Positions 32,101 through 41,576 of a stretch of DNA of 64,000 nucleotides are shown in pieces. The stretch spans positions 1,488,001 to 1,552,000 of the forward strand of contig CP051143.1 of assembly GCA_001592805.2 (NCBI GenBank), read 5' to 3'. This stretch comes from Peltaster fructicola. Lineage: Eukaryota; Ascomycota; Dothideomycetes. Numbering within the stretch: the first letter of the stretch is position 1; each line of letters opens with the position of its first letter. The translations under genes and the position numbers were made by a program. The notes under the pieces were generated by a model. It searched no databases and had not been told where the DNA came from. It saw only the letters and a program-made list of their open reading frames with translations.

Positions 32101-32873
32101 CTCGCCTCTTCGTCTTCCAGCACCACATCTTGTGCAATTGATTGCCCTCCGTCGGTATCTTCGAAGCCAGACCACTCTTCCTCGTCATCATCGTTCGAGA
32201 TATCTGTTGCGTTATCCCTGTCGTCAATGCTCTGAACGTCCACATCGACATTCCTAGCCGTCTTTCGCCTTCTGCGTCTCTTCATGATCGGCTCTCCTAC
32301 TTCGCCAGCGTCGACCGATCTTTTCAGACCGCTACCGAATACGGATGTTGCTGCGGATATGTGCACAGGAGCTGCGGTCTCGTCACCGTCATCCTCTCCA
32401 TCGCTTGGTTGTGCAAACACTAGAGCTTGCTCAGGCACTTGCCTCCTCTTCTGGAACAGTATATCCTGCTGATCCCCTAATACATCCACGCCAGCCTCTC
32501 TCTCACGTAGCGCTCTCCGAAACGCATCTTGCTTTGTCTCTGTGACTTGTCCAAGCCTCTTGGACGACTGCAACAAATGCGTATCGATCTTCTGTTCTGC
32601 CAACTTCTTGATGAGCTCTGCATTCTCGTCTCGCTTCAATTTGGTCTCGATGTAATGATCAAGTCGTTTGCGTTTCTTGCTACTGATCTTGTCTTGTGGT
32701 TGTAGTGCGCGCAGTTGGGCTTGAAGTTCTCGACGTCGATTGTCCCTCTCTGTGGCAGTTTCGGGGAGGACGATCTCTGTGTTCACGTCGGCATGTCTTG
32801 CTGTAGCCTGTGCAGCATCGTCTTGCTTCACACGTCTTCTATGCTTTCGTTCGCGAGGTACGAACTTGGGCAT
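29109..32873 (-). CDS. ECM16: DEAH-box RNA helicase, ribosome biogenesis (Ecm16/Dhr1, DHX37)
   Basis: Single exon, 1254 residues. A basic N-terminus (MPKFVPRERKHRRRVKQD) and a long acidic/charged region precede the helicase core: GATGSGKTTQVPQ (Walker A, about 394), IDEAHERSVNTD (DEAH, about 506), MSATL (motif III), VATNVAETSLTIPG (motif V) and QRTGRAGRTGPG (motif VI). Helicase-associated and OB-fold domains follow, ending NRKGDWDIVKVLAR. An insert between the RecA domains carries a run of Asp residues (about 30790-30830) coded by GAT/GAC repeats. Yeast Dhr1 displaces U3 snoRNA from pre-18S rRNA in the nucleolus. No truncation is seen. Confidence 0.95.
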   Translation of the reverse strand: MPKFVPRERKHRRRVKQDDAAQATARHADVNTEIVLPETATERDNRRRELQAQLRALQPQDKISSKKRKRLDHYIETKLKRDENAELIKKLAEQKIDTHLLQSSKRLGQVTETKQDAFRRALREREAGVDVLGDQQDILFQKRRQVPEQALVFAQPSDGEDDGDETAAPVHISAATSVFGSGLKRSVDAGEVGEPIMKRRRRRKTARNVDVDVQSIDDRDNATDISNDDDEEEWSGFEDTDGGQSIAQDVVLEDEEASSDELSDDLDEQESDVLEESDTSEAESSEDEDAAKRPARASAFKQWAELQRNDALGFTPSIAPVNDPHIKASFKPRLPSPDPVARELSTSDARLARPQNALTVTRTDEVQKARMALPVVQEEQRIMEAIHNHPVVIVCGATGSGKTTQVPQMLFESGYGSHCGVNNPTSSLQNKGMIGVTQPRRVAAVSVADRVSTELGDEYKARVAHQVRYDTTASKQTAIKFMTDGILLREINEDFILSKYSAIVIDEAHERSVNTDILIGTLSRIVSLRDELTKEQPMTHYPLKLIVMSATLRVADFAQNQRLFHGLPPPIVEAEGRRYPVTIHFARRTQRDYVTDIVKKVTRGHKKLPAGAMLIFLTGQNEITVAAKQLKQALGNTAALPQGLKSRESSDQVPLEIDDIDIATRNRTAQAADDDDSDADIHGLDDDDDDDDDFELGEDPHGESTEARLGITHSSTAHILPLYAALPTSQQMRIFQPPPDGSRLIVLATNVAETSLTIPGVRYVFDCGRSKEKKYDPDTGVQTFEIDWISKASASQRTGRAGRTGPGHCWRLYSSAIYEEFFPEHSLPEILRTPIEGTILQLKAMNIDNVVNFPYPTPPDRTQLQSAERLLRNLGALDAIGKITQHGRALMQYPVNPRYSKILQIATGNGVLEHTIALVAGLAVGDLYIPELQSASAGDNVNNSDSDEDVRAQRAMATIASTEAQKRHQSYTRAQAMMGRWDDRSDVIKLLTAVAAHADAVSKDAAHGASEISQELYLREKGMAEVQQLRQQLHAIIRAQHRHSSLSAFKLNLSLANEKERKVLNQVVAAGYLDQIAIRADLLPTYQPSKRKPRSAVEVPYRPLFPLEGVDHTADIEEQNEQRSVYIHPSSVLARLSKTEVPSYVVYSHLSRAAVKTIGDSARTPRTRMHPLTTISAKALAVLAQDTPLLELGKPVGKIEDKNNGKSRVCWIAVSLRPSTDGKSVGDEWPMGAWKVEQSRNRKGDWDIVKVLAR

Positions 32874-33143
32874 GTTGTGTTGTTCAGGTCATAGTCGCGC
32901 AAGACAAAATTTTGGAATGCATCTTGAACTCTCGGAGACAAGCTTTGTCAAGTCCGACCGACGGATTGCCGTCGATCTTTCTAATGAACATAAGGTCGTC
33001 TATTAACAGTATTGACAGCCTTCCACTTGTTCCTGAGACCCACGATCTAGGACTACACACGCCTAGAGGACCGCACTGCTAGCCACCTAGACAGTCAATG
33101 CGATATAATGTCTGCTCCTCATGGAACAGGATGAGTTATCCAC

Positions 33144-33926
33144 TCAGCAGTCTGCAGAACCATAGTTTGCAATGTAGTCGCCAACAATGTACCCAGCCAC
33201 TGCCTGCGCACCTGCGGCAGTCGGATGCCATGCTCCAACACCACCATTTGCTCCATTGACCCACGGGTCTGATGTGCCGACTTCGTGTCCAGCACCGTAC
33301 TCCCTCATGGGAATCAGAATGGTGTTGTAGTTGCTAGCGGCGTTCTCCTGCCACCACTCGTCAAGTGCTGAGTGCGTCCAGGTCACGACATCATTGTAGA
33401 TGACCTCGATTTCAGCGACAGCAGAAGCGTTAAGTGGACAGGCTGGATTGCTGCTGGAGCAATTGGTTGCGGGCCCTAGTGCCGGTAGGTAATCGACTAT
33501 GTATATAGGGACATCAGCTGGATTGGAGATGCTCCTCACCACGGCGTCGAGTGCCTTTTCGAAGCGCGTTTTCCAGTCTTCGTAGGATATCGGATTAGAG
33601 CAAGTGCTCAGCGAAGCAGAGTTGTAAAGACATGCTACGTAGTAGAGGTCGTTACCACCAGAAGAGAGGTAAATCAAGGCAGGTTGTGTAGACTTTATCT
33701 GAGGAGTCTGTGTATCCCCAATGGCATTCAACATTGAACCATCCTGAGCCAGATTTGTAAAGTTGTACTGCGTGTCGAAGTGCGCAGAGAGACTGTCTTG
33801 CACGTAGCCACCGATCGCTTTCGAAAGGCCCAGTCCATGAGCGTAGGACGAACCTAAGGCAACGATAGTAGGCTCAGCAGCTCGCGTTAGACCTGCAAGG
33901 GCAGCCAGCAGCAGAGTCGACCTCAT
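33144..33926 (-). CDS. Secreted SGNH/GDSL-type hydrolase
   Basis: Single exon, 260 residues with a signal peptide (about 1-16, ending TRA-AEP). SGNH blocks: VALGSSYAHG (nucleophile Ser in the block I position), a Gly at NLAQDGSM, GGNDLYYV (block III Asn) and AWHPTAAG (block V with catalytic His, though the usual Asp three residues before His is replaced in the sequence GVGAWHP). Several Cys probably form disulfides, and N-x-S/T sites are present. The product is likely an extracellular esterase, lipase or acetyl-xylan/phospholipid-type hydrolase; the substrate cannot be told from sequence. Confidence 0.87.
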   Translation of the reverse strand: MRSTLLLAALAGLTRAAEPTIVALGSSYAHGLGLSKAIGGYVQDSLSAHFDTQYNFTNLAQDGSMLNAIGDTQTPQIKSTQPALIYLSSGGNDLYYVACLYNSASLSTCSNPISYEDWKTRFEKALDAVVRSISNPADVPIYIVDYLPALGPATNCSSSNPACPLNASAVAEIEVIYNDVVTWTHSALDEWWQENAASNYNTILIPMREYGAGHEVGTSDPWVNGANGGVGAWHPTAAGAQAVAGYIVGDYIANYGSADC

Positions 33927-34463
33927 CTTAGAGCAATAGGGATGTGTGAAAACAAGTCTGAAGCGAATAGAAACCTACCGACCGGCGCCGGCTACTGATA
34001 TAGACCTAGCGGGCCAGACCACGCCATGAGGGCCGAGCCTACAGCATTTGTTGCTGACATCAAGGACAAGTCTCGATACTAGTGTGGTCTTTCCACAGTG
34101 CTTTTGATGCAAGCCTACCACGGGATGACTGAAGACGACACCGAGCTCGCAAAAATGACTGGAAATGGGTAAGAGGGCATTCGCTAGGCCGCGGTCGTCA
34201 GGAGGTCATGAACTGCGTTTCTCGGTCTGTGATCGCGACTGACCTCAGCATACCTGTCGCCAACTCGGTGATCAGAGAGTACATGGCAAGACACGGAATG
34301 CGGTAGTGAATGTGAGTTGTTGTCTGTGGCAGAGAAGCAGGAGTCGGTGTAGGAGTGTCCACAACATGAGGAATGCACGGGCCGCCCGCACTTGCCTGCA
34401 GTGCAGAGTCGTTGATTAAAGGCCATCGACATACACGATCATCACAACAACAAGACAGCAGGC
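33927..34463. other. Intergenic region, divergent promoters
   Basis: 537 bp between the SGNH hydrolase and the next gene on the plus strand. Short minus-strand frames have no domain. I see nothing beyond presumed promoters. Confidence 0.5.
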
Positions 34464-34925
34464 ATGGCATCCGCGATAGAGTCGCAGATACAGCCATCGC
34501 CTTTTCCAGCTCCTTCAAAGACAACAAGTGCAGTGCTGTCGGGTAGGGACACCGATATAACCAGCATATCCTTCGCAGACAGGATACTGCTCATAGTCTC
34601 GCAGACTGGCAGTCTTGCACACTGGGTACATGTACCCCTCGCAGCATCGACGGACCCTTTGAACTCCGGCCGTCTCGATAGCCATGATGCGGACAATGCT
34701 CTCCTGCCACTACCGCATCTTACAGCCACTACAGTGCTGGGCGGCACGAAACCGGACGTCGAGGTGCTCGGACAGACACTCGCAACCACGATCGCCAGTG
34801 CAATCCTTGTCAAGCAGCCCAATGAAGAAAGGACGCTTGTGATGGGTCTTGGGCTCGTTGATGTCGCAAATATCCGAAAGGAAGCATTTGATGAGCTCAT
34901 CGGCGCAATATTGGACCTACTCTGA
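34464..34925 (+). CDS. Small protein resembling proteasome assembly chaperone 3
   Basis: Single exon, 153 residues. The pattern DTDITSISFADRILLIVSQTGSLAHWVHVPL followed later by TATTVLGGTKPDVEVLGQTLATTIASAIL and a final ERTLVMGLGL...FDELIGAILDLL resembles the PSMG3/POC3 fold: a beta-strand pair around F-x-D-R-I, then the domain's middle helix and strand. Such chaperones guide 20S proteasome alpha-ring assembly. The similarity is by pattern only and the protein is divergent, so the functional call is tentative; that it is a real gene is much surer (good ATG context, GCATGGC, and sensible length). Confidence 0.7.
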   Translation: MASAIESQIQPSPFPAPSKTTSAVLSGRDTDITSISFADRILLIVSQTGSLAHWVHVPLAASTDPLNSGRLDSHDADNALLPLPHLTATTVLGGTKPDVEVLGQTLATTIASAILVKQPNEERTLVMGLGLVDVANIRKEAFDELIGAILDLL

Positions 34926-35218
34926 TCGAGCGATTCTACCTAAGGCTCCTGTGCTACCAGCGATGTGAACGATTGCACCAATGCTAATACCATCGTGTAT
35001 ACGAGGTACAGCCAACTATGGGAATGGTAGAGCTGTACAATCCTTCAGCGGCATACGAATCCTTCCGCCCGGATTTTACCAAGCGCACTCCGTGTCAGCG
35101 TCTGTACGATAGGACTGCAACAAACAACTCAACAGGCACGTCGCGCCTCGTTTCGTCCGTGTATATAGTTCGTCCCACCAACTTGAATCTAGTCGCCTTG
35201 CATTTCGACATTGACATC

Positions 35219-36363
35219 ATGGTCAACCTCCAAGATGTCCACACTGCCAACAAGCACCTCGTCACCAGCAGGGATCTGGTTTGTGTCTCAGCAGGAGGTA
35301 CTGCAGGCATTGGCGAGACCACGCTCCGGCAACTGGCATCTACATCAGGATCAGAACCGAACGCAAAGGCGCTGCGAGTCTATATCATTACTAGGAAGCT
35401 GGACGTTGCCAAAGCACTGATAGCTGACCTAAAGGAGTCGTGTCCCAAGGGCGACTTTATACCAGTCGAATGCAGTGATCTGACACTGCTCACGATTGTG
35501 GACCGAACGTGCGACGAGATAATGCAGCTGGAGAGGCAGCGAGTGGGAGACCAGGCGAAGATCGATCTCGTGATTCTCTCGCAAGGCTTCTTCGATCCGT
35601 TCAATCCTCGTAAAGGTGTGTAGATAGTGCTGTGGCCAGATCTCTGCTAATATAGTCAGACACTTCCGAAGGTCTTGACCCTAGAGTCAGCCTACACTTC
35701 TACTCTCGAATGAAGATCATCTACAGATTGCTTCCACTACTCACCGCACGAGCTCCCGGCGATGAGCCAGCTCAAATCATCTCCGTTTATGCAGGCGGCC
35801 ATGAACAGTCTGGCAAGATGTTTGCAGATGATCTCTCGCTACGAGATCCGAAGCACTGGGGCTTTGCGAATGCACGAGCTACGATAGTGCACATGAAGAC
35901 CATGTTCTTCGAACACCTGGCCAACGATCACCCTGGCAGACTCAGTCTCGTCCACGTCTATCCTGGACTTGTCATCACACCAAACTTCAAGACCACCATG
36001 AAGCCACCAAATCCTCTATGGTTTCGAGCATTAATGTGGACGATGCTTCCAATCGCCAAGATGACTATCAACGTGCCCTTACCAGAGAGCGGACAGAGGA
36101 CGCTTTTCCTGGCGTCTGCGAGGTATCCTGCATACGTTGACGGCCAGAAGGAGCCTCGCACAACCTCAAATGGGCTTCCCATAGCGAGCTCGACAAATGG
36201 AGTCCTAGGTGGCGGCGCATATTCTTGCGATGCTAAGGACGAGATCAACGATGTGAGCAAGGCCTTTGCAAAGTTGCGACCGGCAGGCTTCTACGACAAA
36301 GTCTGGGATCATGTCATGGATGTCTTCAAGACAGTCGAAGCCGGCAGGGTCTATCAGTCGTGA
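35219..36363 (+). CDS. Short-chain dehydrogenase/reductase
   Basis: Two exons (35219-35615, 35660-36363; intron 44 bp using the second of two nearby acceptors, tcag) encode 366 residues. The nucleotide-binding motif is CVSAGGTAGIGETT at about residue 22, ILSQGFF stands in the NNAG position, and FYSRMKI is the YxxxK catalytic pair just after the intron. A hydrophobic segment near WFRALMWTMLPIAKM may be a membrane-contact region. The length and Rossmann start fit the extended fungal SDR group found in secondary metabolism and lipid oxidation, but no cluster partners are adjacent and no substrate can be named. Confidence 0.88.
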
Positions 36364-37012
36364 TTGCTGCCGGCTCCCGTCATTGAGCTCGCTTTTGTGT
36401 AGTCACCGGACATCTTCCAGAATCTCTAGGTCGGCATGCTTGTATGCTTGCGTAGCAACGGAACGAATGAGTTTGCAAGGAGGCTGATGCCCTGTCGATC
36501 TTAACAGTATCAGTTGGTGCATCTTGTACCTATATCCTGGCCGACCTACATCGTTCGTGCAGGCGCCAAGCAGTCTACAGGTAAGACAAGGGTGATGGAA
36601 GACATGGCCGATTTATGTTGGGCATGACCGTATGTCAAACCTACTAGGCTCTCAGCTGCACTCTGCATGCTTTACATACTCCGTACATACATACACGATT
36701 ATACGCATCGACATCACATTAACAACGGCATGGCCATAGTATATGCCATGATTATACTGATGCTCAGAGAAGATGTCATGTGTGCCCTCTCAGCACCACG
36801 GAAAGTACCTCCAACTCTTGTATCCTTTCAATCTGGTATCTCGCGATACGTAGTGATGCTCAATGGCATTGTGAACCCCATGTGCGTCATGGCTTCATCG
36901 TGATGGTGTTTGTCTGACCAGCTCGTCGTCTGATAGTGCCTCTTCAGCTTGTCTTGTGGAGAAGAAGGCAGCGTGATGATCAAGAATATGTCTCGGACTC
37001 CGGTGTATTCTG
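36364..37012. other. Intergenic region, convergent 3' ends
   Basis: About 650 bp between two convergent genes. Fairly AT-rich around 36660-36760. No gene is supported. Confidence 0.45.
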
Positions 37013-37657
37013 TTACGACGACGACTGTGATGCCTGTGCAGATGCTGACGATGTCGCATGTGTCTGAGGTATGCCTTGAAACAACCACGACGGAGGTCCT
37101 GTGGGTATAACAAAGACCGTTACGGGCGCTGGGCTGGAGAAAGGTGTGGTTGAGGATGCAATCGATGATGTCGTCGAGGACGTCGTTGACATAGCAGAAC
37201 TGCTTGTTGATGACGGTGAACCAGCGAATGCATTAGCTGCTACGCCGGAAGCAGTTGTGGCTGCTGCTGTTGATGTGTTGCTGCGGTCCCGTAATGCATT
37301 GGCAATAGCAACGCCTACGCCTGCACCAGCAAGCATGCCGACGAGGAAGACGAGAAGGCCTAGCAACCAGAACTTTAGATGTTTCCCTTTCTTGCTTGGC
37401 GGTTCTTTTTCTTGTTGTGCTGTAGTTGAAGTAGCCTGCGTCTCAGCCGGGCTGAATGGAGAGTCATATTGTGGTTGAGCGCGACCTTGGAAGTATGCTT
37501 GACCGTGAGGAGTTCGTGACCATCGATCTTCGTACACAACACGAGGTCCTTTGCTGTAGTAGTCCCTCAGAGCGTCAAGATCTTTGCGATCCACAACTTC
37601 GAGAGCTCTACTATCAACTCTTATCGCCTCTGGCGCCTGACTGCCATCGTCGTGCAT
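37013..37657 (-). CDS. Single-pass membrane protein with Ser/Thr-rich exterior
   Basis: Single exon, 214 residues. A cytosolic N-terminal half (about 1-92, with LEVVDRKDLDALRDYYSKGP and a KKGKHLK basic stop-transfer) is followed by one helix (FWLLGLLVFLVGMLAGAGVGVAIA), then a Ser/Thr/Ala-rich segment (probably O-glycosylated) and the short hydrophobic patch VTVFVIPTGPPSWLF. It has no WSC or other sensor domain. The layout resembles cell-wall sensor-like proteins of filamentous fungi, but I recognise no specific family and assign no function. Confidence 0.72.
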   Translation of the reverse strand: MHDDGSQAPEAIRVDSRALEVVDRKDLDALRDYYSKGPRVVYEDRWSRTPHGQAYFQGRAQPQYDSPFSPAETQATSTTAQQEKEPPSKKGKHLKFWLLGLLVFLVGMLAGAGVGVAIANALRDRSNTSTAAATTASGVAANAFAGSPSSTSSSAMSTTSSTTSSIASSTTPFSSPAPVTVFVIPTGPPSWLFQGIPQTHATSSASAQASQSSS

Positions 37658-39860
37658 TGCTGTCTGATGCTGTTGTTAGTGTTGATGCTGTGCAACCATG
37701 AAAGCAATAACAATGAGCTTGGTAAAGGACGAAAGCGAAGCTGCCACCTACTCTTCCATGCCTCACCTCTCCTAATCTAAGTCTGCCATGCAAATCTGGT
37801 CTATTCCATCACATGCACGAGGGATTTCATTCGAGACCAATGCTGCTCGAGGTAGCCATGTTGTACGTTCGAAGCGGCGTGCATGTGTTTCAGCCGTACG
37901 CCTCTTGGCCCGGCTGCAACTAGTGCTGCAAGCTCAGCTATTTTGTATAAGCATCGGATGCAGGTCCTGTATATTGAGCGGCGGGCCCGAGCGAATAGCA
38001 TTGGAGGTTGCAGGGCCAAGGTATATCTTATGAGCGTACTGTGATTGGATAGAATCCTAGTGTTGTGGTAATATGATCCTTGACATTGCTGGATCTAGAC
38101 TGCATGCAGGATGCGTAGGATGATCATCAACGTAGAAAGGTGGGCAACAGTGTGATGACAAGTCAGCCATGAAAGGCTGTATGAGGCATGGACGCCTCTT
38201 CGTTGATGATTGTTGGATGCAGGATCAGGAGGTAGGAGAAAGTTCATACTCAACCGCCCCGCACAGACCACACCGCCGGACAATGGCAATGTCCCTACCA
38301 TCCATCTAGCATTCCAGCAACAATCGACCCGTCCGGTGCAAAGTGTGCAAAAGCCCGCGCTGACAATATCTTCGGCAAGGGCGATACCACTTGGCGAGGG
38401 ACAGATGCGGCGCTCGTCACTGACCTGGAGTCGTAGATGCAATGTGTCCTCGATTGACGCTCAAGTTGTTGTTCACCTGCACCTCCCCTGCGTGGCAGGT
38501 CTGCATATGCATGGTCGTGATCCGCACTGATAGTATAATATCAGAGCTAGGACGTAATCTCCTTGCGCGTGGGTGCGAGGTCGCCGCATTCCTTGGTACT
38601 CTCATTCACGGCCAGTCAGTAATGATACTGTGTACAGACGCCTTTCGTAAGCTGCTCGATCCAAATCCTGGCAACGTTGTATGGCGGCCTCGCGATGCTG
38701 CGGAGCTTTGTCACCAACGACGCTTTCGTGCAGCATACACATAGCTGATCAAACTGATCTTTGTCCTTGCTTCAAGTGACTGGGACATTTTGGACCAAGA
38801 TTTCCCGTCCATTGATCCATCATGCATCGCATCTGGAGGAGAGCTGTCCATAAGACTACAGTCCTGTGCCAATCTGCGGCGCTGACAGTAGCGCACTGAT
38901 ACGTTGGGGCCGTGTGGCTGCGCCGACTGAAGGATGTCGAATCTTGTTTGCAAGCAAGATTTGCATCCTGGACATGACTTATTAGAACAGGTGTGCTGAT
39001 TCGAAGTCAACATATCGATTGCAGTGAAGCTCAGACCAGGATGCGAGATGTGTTGCGTTGGGTGATCTCGCTGCTAGTGAGCTATTCCAGATTCTTTGTT
39101 GAACTAGTGGACTCGATTGTGGGCAGATCTGAAGCATTCGCCGGCAGATTACTCGATGGCGAGTGTCAGTAGGATCTGCAAGACCTCGGGTACGATCACT
39201 TGTCTGTCTGGAAGTATAGATTGTATTGGTATCGTGAGCTTGTGTCTGCAGGACCCTGGCGGTTGTTGGCAAGAAGGACCACGTCTCGCAGTGTAAGTGC
39301 TAAATCCGTCATCCCATCTGTGTCTGCAGTGCTTCGAGATCATCATATCTGTATGCGAATGTGCCATCGGCTATGCCTGAGCATGACAAGCCATGTTAGT
39401 GACTAGTGTAAATGATCGCTGCGCATACTGTGAGAAGGTGCAAGAGTGCATAAGTCGAAAGAGTATGGAGAGTGAGCATACCACAACAACACAAGTGAGG
39501 TCGAGACAAGCTTTATATCCACGAGAGCAGGCCAGGTCCTTGTTGATCTCGTCGACGAATGTAGCCTGCTTGTGGACCAGAACGATTCAAGACGTTTGTC
39601 CTAGATATGTTGTGCATGAGGCATCGGCTCCCCTCATGTCCGTATAGGGCTGATAGAGAGACCACCCTGTCGGTAGTATCACTATGCGACCTGACATTTC
39701 GGTAGGATGAGATCTGAGTAGGCGTCAGGAATATCATTACTCGTTCTATTGCCTAGCAATGTAGATCTTGCTAGAAGACAGCAGGGCCTAGAATTTTACC
39801 TGACCACAAGGGCCATTGCTAATATTTGTCAATCAGGCGCATCAAAGAAGCTGCAGCAAC
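37658..39860. other. Gene-poor interval
   Basis: 2.2 kb, the longest gap in the window. Small open frames on both strands (for example 38210-38530 plus, 38711-39013 minus) lack domains, hydrophobic signals and splice support. I see no terminal inverted repeats, tandem repeats or transposon remnants by eye. It may hold long untranslated regions or a non-coding transcript. Confidence 0.4.
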
Positions 39861-41012
39861 TTACCCCACGACCGCATTGTAGATAGGATATTGTGAGACC
39901 AGGACTCCTTTGTATCTAGGATCGCATCTTGGGTGTGCAGTTGTGTTCTTGTACGACAGCTGACATGGCGGATAGTTGAGTAAACCTTGGCCGAAGTATA
40001 GACTTGCAACGCATGATGAGTCCCTCTGGCAAAGGCCGCAACAGTCTACAGCATCCAATGCTGGTACCAGTTCGTAGGATCCGCCGTCCAGTGGTGTGCC
40101 TTGATTGAAGTAGCCACCACCGGGGTAGTCCGGTGATACTGCGAGGTTGTCAGCCGCGAGCGTGTCTCTACTCATGAGAATCTCACCATTGTTAGTAGCA
40201 CATGCCGCGAACACTGTATGAGTTGGGTCAATTCGTGTCACGGTCGTTGTTGTAGTTGCGTAGGTGTATGTGTAGCTGGTGTAGTTGACTGAGGAAAGGT
40301 ATGTTGAAGTTGACGTGAAGGACACCTGTGCGTGTAAGCATTGTCTTTTCGTGGAACGAACCCATACTATTGTACTATCTTCACTTGCGGTCGTTGTGAC
40401 GTCCACAAATGAGGTATACTCGATTGTCGCTGTGAAAGTCGTTGTCACACTCTTGGTCTTACGAAAGTACTCTGATTCACACAACAGTGGTGTGAAGCCG
40501 GGATTGGTCTGGCATTGCCGTGTCAGCGTTGTGGTGGATGGTAGAAAAGCAACTTACAGGCTGCGATACCGTCTTGGTAGCCGATGGAACGATCAAGGTA
40601 TACACCAGAAAGGTATAAGGTGTGATAGTGCCTGTGACGATGCCAGTGTAGTCGGTGGTAGTCAAGACACTGACAAGTGTAGTCGTATGCGGGACATACT
40701 CAATCGTGTTGGTTATCGTTTGAGCTACAAGGTCAGTGTGATTCGAGGTCGCTTTTCGGACATACGTGTTCTGGGTGTAGTGGTCGTGTAGACAACATCC
40801 GTTACGGTAGTCGTAGTTGTATCGACCGTGAAAGGTGGGCATGTCGCAGTGCTCTTGGCAGGAGGTGCTTTGGTAGACGAGCTGCTCTGTTTGTGAGTTG
40901 CTACACTGGTACTCAGTGTACTGCTGAGTGCGCTGTGAGTCGGACTGCTCGATGCTGCTGTAGCCAGACCGCTCAATATTGCAGCACTGGCGATGATCGA
41001 AGTCAGTATCAT
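39861..41012 (-). CDS. Secreted Thr-rich protein with C-terminal PAN/apple-like Cys module
   Basis: Three exons (41012-40766, 40724-40558, 40508-39861; introns 41 and 49 bp) encode 353 residues. A signal peptide (MILTSIIASAAILSGLATA) is followed by a Ser/Thr/Lys linker, then beta-prone Thr-rich repeats of the type TTTTTVT and TITNTIEYVPHTTT. The last about 90 residues contain LDAVDCCGLCQRDSSC and further Cys, resembling the PAN/apple module of many ascomycete surface proteins. The protein is probably a wall-associated or extracellular glycoprotein. The stop is immediately followed by gtaagt, so an additional 3' exon cannot be excluded. Confidence 0.75.
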
Positions 41013-41576
41013 GGTGTCGATTACTTAGTCTCACACTGCCTCAATCGTCTTGCGAAGCTGGTCTTTATATGCATCTTGATGTGATGTGCGGAGTTCAAAG
41101 TGTTCTTGTCGATCAATACGACACAGCACTGTCCGACCCAGATTGATGCCTCGGTAGCTCGGTGAGAATTGCTAATTGGGCAGAACTATACGAAGAGCAT
41201 TGTAGCAGCATAGACTCGCCGCTTGCAAGGCATGCAGAGGCGTGCCATCGCGAAAAGGTCGTCTTGGACACAGCAGTGCAGTAGTAGCTTATGCTGTGAA
41301 TCAGTGTCATGACCAGTGTAGTGTGCCGCGAGCCGGACGAAGGACACCACACCGGCGGCATGGGCGATGCCGGAGTTCTGATCACTGATAGTGTCGAGCT
41401 GATGTGGTTGTTGATGGTGGTAGAGTAACGTTGGTGACTGAGCATTGTTTTGCTGGCGTCTGAAACGACCCACCCACCAATAGCTTCTTGCTAGCAACGA
41501 CCATCACCTGTATCTTCCTGTACCACCCAAGCGCTGCACTCAACATGCATTGCCGCTACAACAGCTCGCTCGGAGT
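41013..41576. other. Intergenic region, divergent promoters
   Basis: 564 bp between the Thr-rich secreted protein and the sorting nexin. No gene is visible; presumed promoters of both. Confidence 0.45.
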
